A DNA stretch of 26,270 nucleotides from NCBI GenBank assembly GCA_002342805.1, contig DDQW01000032.1:1-26270 (forward strand). Reading direction: 5' to 3'. The number at the start of each line of letters is the position of its first letter. The stretch's first letter is position 1. Positions 21,968-26,270 of the stretch are shown here, piece by piece. Under the pieces are notes generated by a model. The model was not told the DNA's origin and made no database searches. It was given only the letters and a program-made list of their open reading frames with translations. The stretch comes from Clostridiales bacterium UBA2432 (GTDB taxonomy: Bacteria; Bacillota; Clostridia; Lachnospirales; Vallitaleaceae). Both the position numbers and the translations under genes were made by a program.

Positions 21968-23341
21968 TTAGGGTAAAATGGTGAATTCTTGCCAGGGCCG
22001 TTCACGGGCTTCTTTTATTTTGCTTTGAAAGCGCTTATAATAGTAATCATCGTCTTTTTTCTCAGGATGGTTGTTAAAGTATTCTTCAATCGCCGGATAG
22101 GCATCCGGGGACAAACTGAGCAAGTAATCCATATCAACATCTTCGGTTTGGTCATATCTGGCAATATTTTTTTGAGCGATATGTCCTTCAACATTGTAGT
22201 AAGCAGACCCAATATAGAAGACAAGGCTGTAGGCAATGATCAGTAACATAATCTTTGCATTGTATGTAATCAGATAGATACTGACGAGCAGAATGAATCC
22301 CATTAAGAAAATCAAAAACATATAAACGAGTAGACGCAAAACGGTAAAACCATAGATGTTTTCATACAGAGACATACGATAGAATGCGGAGATACTCATA
22401 ATGAAGGTACAGGCCAAGGTTATTTCTTCGAGGCCACGTTGTACCTTTCTTTTGTTTGGATTTAAAAGCTCTAAAGCAATAACAGCTAATATATTTAGAA
22501 TGGCAACCGCTAATAATTGAAAGAAGCCTTCTCTTGCATATTCAGCGTAGCTAATACCCTCCGGCAAGGTCCCGGATTGAATGAATAAGTAGCGCACCTG
22601 TACATAGACATAAAACAGATAAACCACGTTAATCATAATAAGAAACGTCGTGATAATAAGGTGTGATTTTGAAGCGTGCTTATCAACATCACTGGTCGGA
22701 GAAGAATCGTTCGATAGGGGGGTGATTTTATGACCTATCTTCTCAGCAATAAAATGGCCATATATGAAGCTGGATAAGCTGAAGACAAAAATGTAACGGA
22801 AAATAAGATCTCCAGATACACTTAAGTCATCGATAAAGCGTGTAAACATATCGAGAACGATAAGGTCTGACGAAACAAGTAATGGGATAACAATCATTAG
22901 AAAAGGAATAGCAATAAGTATTCCATAAACAATATATTTTACTTCTTCTCGTCCTTTGGTTATTTTCTGAAGTCCATCTTGAAGAAAACGATGGATATAT
23001 AGCAGAGGACGAAAAATTGTTGTGAATAGTTTTGTCGTTGTTTTTAGCGGCTTGGACGTATTAAAAGAAACATACAAGCTGGCAAATAAAAAGGGAAATA
23101 TAAATATGGTGAGAATTTTGAACACAAGAAAATTGCGAACAATATAGATTCCTGATAGTAAAACAATAATAATGAGTTTTATAAAAGCGGAGCGATCAAA
23201 TTGGTGTTTGCCGATTTTCATAGTATATATGGCAAAGCTTAAGTTGACCAATATGGCTATGGCAAAGCCTAGGCCGGGTTCATAGTAAAGTATAAAAAGA
23301 TTGGTCAATAGACCCACAATAAAAGCATATAATAGTATCAT
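21968..23341 (-). CDS. DUF4153/DUF4173-like polytopic membrane protein
   Basis: A 457-residue protein with roughly eleven to twelve membrane helices and a hydrophilic C-terminal tail of about 75 residues (YNVEGHIAQKNIARYDQTEDVDMDYLLSLSPDAYP onward). The central motif LPEGISYAEYAREGFFQLLAVAILN resembles that of the DUF4153/DUF4173 families, which are uncharacterised membrane proteins of Firmicutes. It has no recognisable catalytic or transporter motif. Its start overlaps the stop of the XRE regulator gene by four bases (ATGA), so it is the last gene of a three-gene operon. Function is unknown; co-transcription with a small regulator and a DUF2975 protein hints at an envelope-linked regulatory unit. 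Confidence 0.82.
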   Translation of the reverse strand: MILLYAFIVGLLTNLFILYYEPGLGFAIAILVNLSFAIYTMKIGKHQFDRSAFIKLIIIVLLSGIYIVRNFLVFKILTIFIFPFLFASLYVSFNTSKPLKTTTKLFTTIFRPLLYIHRFLQDGLQKITKGREEVKYIVYGILIAIPFLMIVIPLLVSSDLIVLDMFTRFIDDLSVSGDLIFRYIFVFSLSSFIYGHFIAEKIGHKITPLSNDSSPTSDVDKHASKSHLIITTFLIMINVVYLFYVYVQVRYLFIQSGTLPEGISYAEYAREGFFQLLAVAILNILAVIALELLNPNKRKVQRGLEEITLACTFIMSISAFYRMSLYENIYGFTVLRLLVYMFLIFLMGFILLVSIYLITYNAKIMLLIIAYSLVFYIGSAYYNVEGHIAQKNIARYDQTEDVDMDYLLSLSPDAYPAIEEYFNNHPEKKDDDYYYKRFQSKIKEARERPWQEFTILP

Positions 23342-23553
23342 TGTTCATCCTCCTCATAGGCGATTATGTCGCCCGGTTGACATTCTAATATTTCACATAA
23401 TTTCTCTAGTGTAGAAAAGCGAATGGCTTTTGCTTTACCTGTTTTTAAAATGGATAGATTTGCATTGGTAATCCCTATGGCATCAGCAAGGTCTTTTAAA
23501 GCGATTTTTCGCTGGGCCATAACAACATCTAAGTTAATGACAATTCGTCCCAT
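23338..23553 (-). CDS. Small XRE-family HTH regulator (YozG-like)
   Basis: A 71-residue protein that is almost entirely one Cro/C1-type helix-turn-helix domain (about 6-62): VVMAQRKIALKDLADAIGITNANLSILKTGKAKAIRFSTLEKLCEILECQPGDII. This short form is typical of the regulators encoded next to DUF2975 membrane proteins in Firmicutes. A good ribosome site (AAAGGAGG on the minus strand, about 6 bases ahead) supports the start. It overlaps the following membrane-protein gene by four bases and begins 11 bases after the DUF2975 gene. Likely role: transcriptional control of its own operon; targets not shown. Confidence 0.93.
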   Translation of the reverse strand: MGRIVINLDVVMAQRKIALKDLADAIGITNANLSILKTGKAKAIRFSTLEKLCEILECQPGDIIAYEEDEQ

Positions 23554-23564
23554 GAAGGCCTCCT

Positions 23565-24059
23565 TTATATGGTCAAGTCATTTTCTTCTTTAATATGAAT
23601 TGCTTCGTTAAATAGTAGTGCTAAAACCAGACAGAATACCGAAGCCATAAAAAAAACGAAGACGATAACAACGGTCATTACAGAATTGACAACAAAGACC
23701 TTGCTAAAAAACACGAGCGAGATGGCAAAGGTAAAAATGGCCAAACGTAATAGTCGAGAGACATTTTTTTGAACAAACACATCTTCTAAAACACAGCTTT
23801 TGAAAATCTTACGTAATTCATCCAAAACAAGAAAAGCTAAAATTCCTGAAATATACAATAAGACAAGAAAATACATATACAAGGGATGTTCCGGACCTAA
23901 AGCTGCGTAGCCGGATCCAATTTCATATTGGATGACAGAACGAACAATGGGCGGTAAAAAAATAAGTGTAATAATGGCAACACATTCCAATAAAAGAATG
24001 AGTATGTGTGTGAGTTTTGCAACAAAAGTCATTGGGATTTTTTCAATAAAATGTAACAT
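23565..24059 (-). CDS. DUF2975-family membrane protein
   Basis: A 164-residue protein with four membrane helices (about 12-33, 54-75, 100-120, 125-148) and the cytoplasmic segment LDELRKIFKSCVLEDVFVQKNVSRLLRLA between helices 2 and 3, the characteristic part of DUF2975 proteins. The frame is open 23 codons upstream, but the ATG at 24059 has AAGGAGGT seven bases ahead and lies right after a promoter, so I start there. DUF2975 and XRE genes are commonly paired in Firmicutes; the function is not established. Confidence 0.88.
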   Translation of the reverse strand: MLHFIEKIPMTFVAKLTHILILLLECVAIITLIFLPPIVRSVIQYEIGSGYAALGPEHPLYMYFLVLLYISGILAFLVLDELRKIFKSCVLEDVFVQKNVSRLLRLAIFTFAISLVFFSKVFVVNSVMTVVIVFVFFMASVFCLVLALLFNEAIHIKEENDLTI

Positions 24060-24078
24060 AGCGACCTCCTTTTTTTGT

Positions 24079-24107
24079 ATAATAACATAAAAAATATCAT
24101 TAATCAA
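24079..24107 (-). promoter_or_regulatory. Promoter of the DUF2975-XRE-DUF4153 operon
   Basis: On the minus strand TTGATT (24107-24102), a 17-base spacer and TATTAT (24084-24079), ending about 20 bases before the DUF2975 start codon. The predicted leader is therefore only about 12 bases. Confidence 0.65.
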
Positions 24108-24124
24108 TATAAAATTATCGAAAA

Positions 24125-24212
24125 ACAATAATTAATTGTCGGTAAAGAATAATCAGTGCTTTATCTTGTGATGACAGAAAACAAGAAAAGTGTCATTGAA
24201 TCTCCTTGTCAT
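24125..24212. promoter_or_regulatory. Candidate operator motifs in the divergent intergenic region
   Basis: ACAAT-AATTA-ATTGT at 24125-24139 is a five-base inverted repeat just upstream of the leftward -35. Three ATGACA/TGTCAT half-sites follow at 24171-24176, 24191-24196 and 24207-24212, close to the rightward promoter. These are what regulator sites between divergent genes look like, and the XRE protein of the leftward operon is an obvious candidate to bind. This is inference from spacing and symmetry only. Confidence 0.3.
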
Positions 24213-24216
24213 GATA

Positions 24217-24245
24217 TTGGTTCATTCGATTAAAAAGCCTATAAT
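24217..24245 (+). promoter_or_regulatory. Promoter of the zinc-ribbon membrane protein gene
   Basis: TTGGTT (24217-24222), 17-base spacer, TATAAT (24240-24245), 36 bases ahead of the start codon at 24282. Confidence 0.7.
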
Positions 24246-24281
24246 ATGTATATAGGCCTAGTGCGTAAAGGAGGGAATCAT

Positions 24282-26270
24282 ATGTTAAAAGAATGCCAGC
24301 AATGTCATCAAAAAATCGATTATCAAGCTAAATTTTGCAAATATTGTGGAAGACCGCTTCCGCAATCAACAGCCAATGGACCCGTTATTTCAACACCGTG
24401 GATTTTGTCAGGAGTTGCACTCTTAATGGTTGTGGTGTTAATTGTTGGGCTTTGGAAACCTGGCTTTGTATGGGTTTTAGTCGATGAATTGCCAAATAGG
24501 CAATCGGAAAATAGTGCTCTAGATACCATATTTGAGCTTGATACGGTATCGTCTTCATTAGAAACGGACTTTAAACAAGTGTGGCAAGAAGAAGTAATCG
24601 TTAACGGCCAACAGACAAGCACTTCCTTAGGTAATGTATATGTGAATTTTGGTGAATTTATACTTGAAGAAGATGAGGAACTTAAAATCATAGCATATGA
24701 AACTGAAGATTATGAAGACGGATTATCAGTAGCAAGCTATGATATTTCACTCGGAGAACGTAGTGAACTTTATGATGTTGCAAGGATTTCTCTGCCCTAT
24801 GATGTAAGTCGCATTGATCAAGCCAATGAAGCTATTTCTGTTGGAGCAAAGTACTTTAATGAAGAAGAACAAGTCTGGGAAGACATCCCATATACAGTCA
24901 ATACAGAGACAAAAACGGTTGACATTACAACGACACATTTGTCGAAATATTCTGTGTTTATGGTTCGCAATGAATTTTCTCGTATGGCATACATTTCAAC
25001 AGTTTTTGCGCCGCCAATAAGTTCAAATCATGCACAAGAAATTGTTCAAGAGTATATTGATAATGGAGGAGAGCCGGGAACATTGGCGGAAAATGCTGGA
25101 TGGGAGGTTGTCGAAGACTATATTAATACATCAAATGTAAACAATTTGGCCAATGCGGCAGCAACCCTCAAAGATTTTCAAGCAGGAGCCTTGCCGGGCT
25201 ATACCTTTGAGATTACCTCAGAATTAGGATCTTTAACACGCTGGGTGGGCTTAGGGATGACCTTCTATACATTAGCCAATGATGGTGTCAACTGTGTTGA
25301 TGATCATACAAAGCGGAAAATGGTAACCAATGTTACAAAAAATCTTATGTTTAATGCAGTGGATTTTTTTGGGACATCAGCCTTGCAAGTCAGCTTTATT
25401 GGACTAATAGCTATTGACTATGCCTTAACAAGTTTTGGTGAAACAATGCTTGAAGAACGCTTACAAAATGTTGAAACAGTCTACCAACAATATTACAAGC
25501 AATCCGGAGTAAAACGTGGACTTAAAGATTGGCGTCGACGACTTATTGGCTATATTGAAGATAATCCAAAAGATCCTCAAGCTGCAATGAGAATGTTAGA
25601 AGACGATATTAATGAATATACCAATCGATTTTGGAAGGAAGTTAATACAGAAGAGTATAATGCATTAGCAGGGGAAGCGGGACTTAAAATAGCATCGTGG
25701 CCCAATACGAGAGATCAAGAGCAAGTGGTTAAACACTTTCAAAACCAGATACATAAAGATTTACATCCCGTATATATTTCAGTTCAAAATTATCTTAAAA
25801 ACAAAGTACAAGAAGATGCATTAAGACGTTTAGGCAAAGTCAGAGATTATCTTAATCAACAGATTAATATTGAAATCATTGATCTTGTAGATGAGGATGA
25901 TAAAAATATTCATGCCGGATATACCATTCGATTTGAACCCTTAGCTGAAGGGACCAATAGTGATTCGTGGACAGGAATCATGAAAGAAGAAGGTAAGTTA
26001 CGAACAAAATTTACCCTTCTAGGGCATATGCAATCAGGTATGCCAAATACCTTGGTTTTCTATAAACCGGGTGACCAGCCGGGGCGTGACAAAGCAGAAT
26101 TTAGTGTTGAATTTTCTGTATCTAAACCCTTAACCGTTATTGAATTGCCTGACCAAGATTTAAAATTCGAAGATATATTAGGTACATATGATATTAGCCA
26201 GATTGTTGAAGGATTTGAGTCAGAAATGATGGATGGCCTTTTAGATCAGATGCAAATACCGGAAGGCTAT
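24282..26270 (+). CDS. Large zinc-ribbon, single-TM protein of unknown function (3' cut by window edge)
   Basis: An ORF of at least 663 codons that stays open to the right edge. Residues 1-25 form a zinc ribbon with Cys5-x2-Cys8 and Cys19-x2-Cys22 followed by Gly-Arg. Residues 40-58 are one membrane helix, so the remaining 600-plus residues probably lie outside the cell (N-in orientation inferred). The next part (about 75-235) looks like beta-rich Ig-like repeats, including THLSKYSVFMV, a phrase often seen in surface-protein repeats. A long helical region follows (about 310-530), with two weakly hydrophobic segments at about 318-330 and 364-386, then another beta-rich part. I recognise no family for the large external part. 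AAAGGAGGG six bases ahead of ATG 24282 and a good promoter fix the start. Confidence 0.9.
   Translation, partial: MLKECQQCHQKIDYQAKFCKYCGRPLPQSTANGPVISTPWILSGVALLMVVVLIVGLWKPGFVWVLVDELPNRQSENSALDTIFELDTVSSSLETDFKQVWQEEVIVNGQQTSTSLGNVYVNFGEFILEEDEELKIIAYETEDYEDGLSVASYDISLGERSELYDVARISLPYDVSRIDQANEAISVGAKYFNEEEQVWEDIPYTVNTETKTVDITTTHLSKYSVFMVRNEFSRMAYISTVFAPPISSNHAQEIVQEYIDNGGEPGTLAENAGWEVVEDYINTSNVNNLANAAATLKDFQAGALPGYTFEITSELGSLTRWVGLGMTFYTLANDGVNCVDDHTKRKMVTNVTKNLMFNAVDFFGTSALQVSFIGLIAIDYALTSFGETMLEERLQNVETVYQQYYKQSGVKRGLKDWRRRLIGYIEDNPKDPQAAMRMLEDDINEYTNRFWKEVNTEEYNALAGEAGLKIASWPNTRDQEQVVKHFQNQIHKDLHPVYISVQNYLKNKVQEDALRRLGKVRDYLNQQINIEIIDLVDEDDKNIHAGYTIRFEPLAEGTNSDSWTGIMKEEGKLRTKFTLLGHMQSGMPNTLVFYKPGDQPGRDKAEFSVEFSVSKPLTVIELPDQDLKFEDILGTYDISQIVEGFESEMMDGLLDQMQIPEGY

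Noticed and set aside
24323..24691. Minus-strand ORF of 122 codons and other small ORFs at 24747-25020
   Set aside because: They overlap the long zinc-ribbon protein frame, which has promoter, ribosome site and continuous coding character to the window end.
1..26270. Insertion sequences, CRISPR arrays, tRNA or rRNA genes, prophage
   Set aside because: No transposase or phage genes, no spaced direct repeats, and no cloverleaf or rRNA-like sequence noticed in any intergenic stretch.

Overview
The window reads as chromosomal core DNA from a low-GC, Gram-positive-type anaerobe of the Clostridia. The reasons are AT-rich third positions, AAGGAGG-type ribosome binding sites almost everywhere, SigA-type promoters, a CIRCE heat-shock operator, a clostridial-style Tad/Flp pilus tail with a DUF6382 protein, and an F-type ATP synthase operon whose rotor genes resemble those described for Acetobacterium woodii. 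I cannot name the genus. There are no rRNA or tRNA genes, insertion sequences or CRISPR arrays that I can see, and no stretch over 300 bases lacks a gene.

Layout, left to right. (1) 1-1366: tail of a Tad/Flp pilus operon: a TadC-like membrane protein cut by the window edge, a small Flp1-type pilin, and a DUF6382 protein without an FHA domain. (2) 1638-5354: a three-gene signalling operon with two related 7TM sensor kinases flanking one NarL-type response regulator. The first kinase has its phospho-acceptor histidine but ends before any ATPase domain; the second is complete. (3) 5402-6000: an Hsp20 chaperone with its own promoter, CIRCE operator and terminator. (4) 6107-8508: an unrecognised 208-residue protein and a membrane-anchored GH18-type cell-wall protein. 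(5) 8518-13895: a run matching the conserved Firmicutes neighbourhood upstream of the ATP synthase: sua5/ywlC, ywlE, rpiB, upp, a dCMP deaminase, tagO/wecA and mnaA. (6) 13893-21785: the ATP synthase operon atpZ-I-B-E1-E2-F-H-A-G-D-C, with a promoter overlapping the mnaA stop codon. (7) 21794-21936: a long rod-like inverted structure ending in six T. (8) 24107-21968, minus strand: DUF2975 membrane protein, small XRE regulator, DUF4153/DUF4173-like membrane protein. (9) 24282 to the right edge: a large zinc-ribbon, single-TM protein of unknown function, divergent from region 8 and still open at the window end.

The strongest biology is in the ATP synthase. It encodes two kinds of rotor subunit: an ordinary 89-residue c subunit carrying the full Na+-binding signature, and a 189-residue duplicated four-helix (V-type-like) c subunit. 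In the second hairpin of the latter the ion-binding glutamate is replaced by glutamine. That predicts a mixed F/V rotor with fewer ion sites than hairpins, probably Na+-driven. The kinase that lacks an ATPase domain, the rod-like element after atpC and the unknown zinc-ribbon protein are the other points to follow up.
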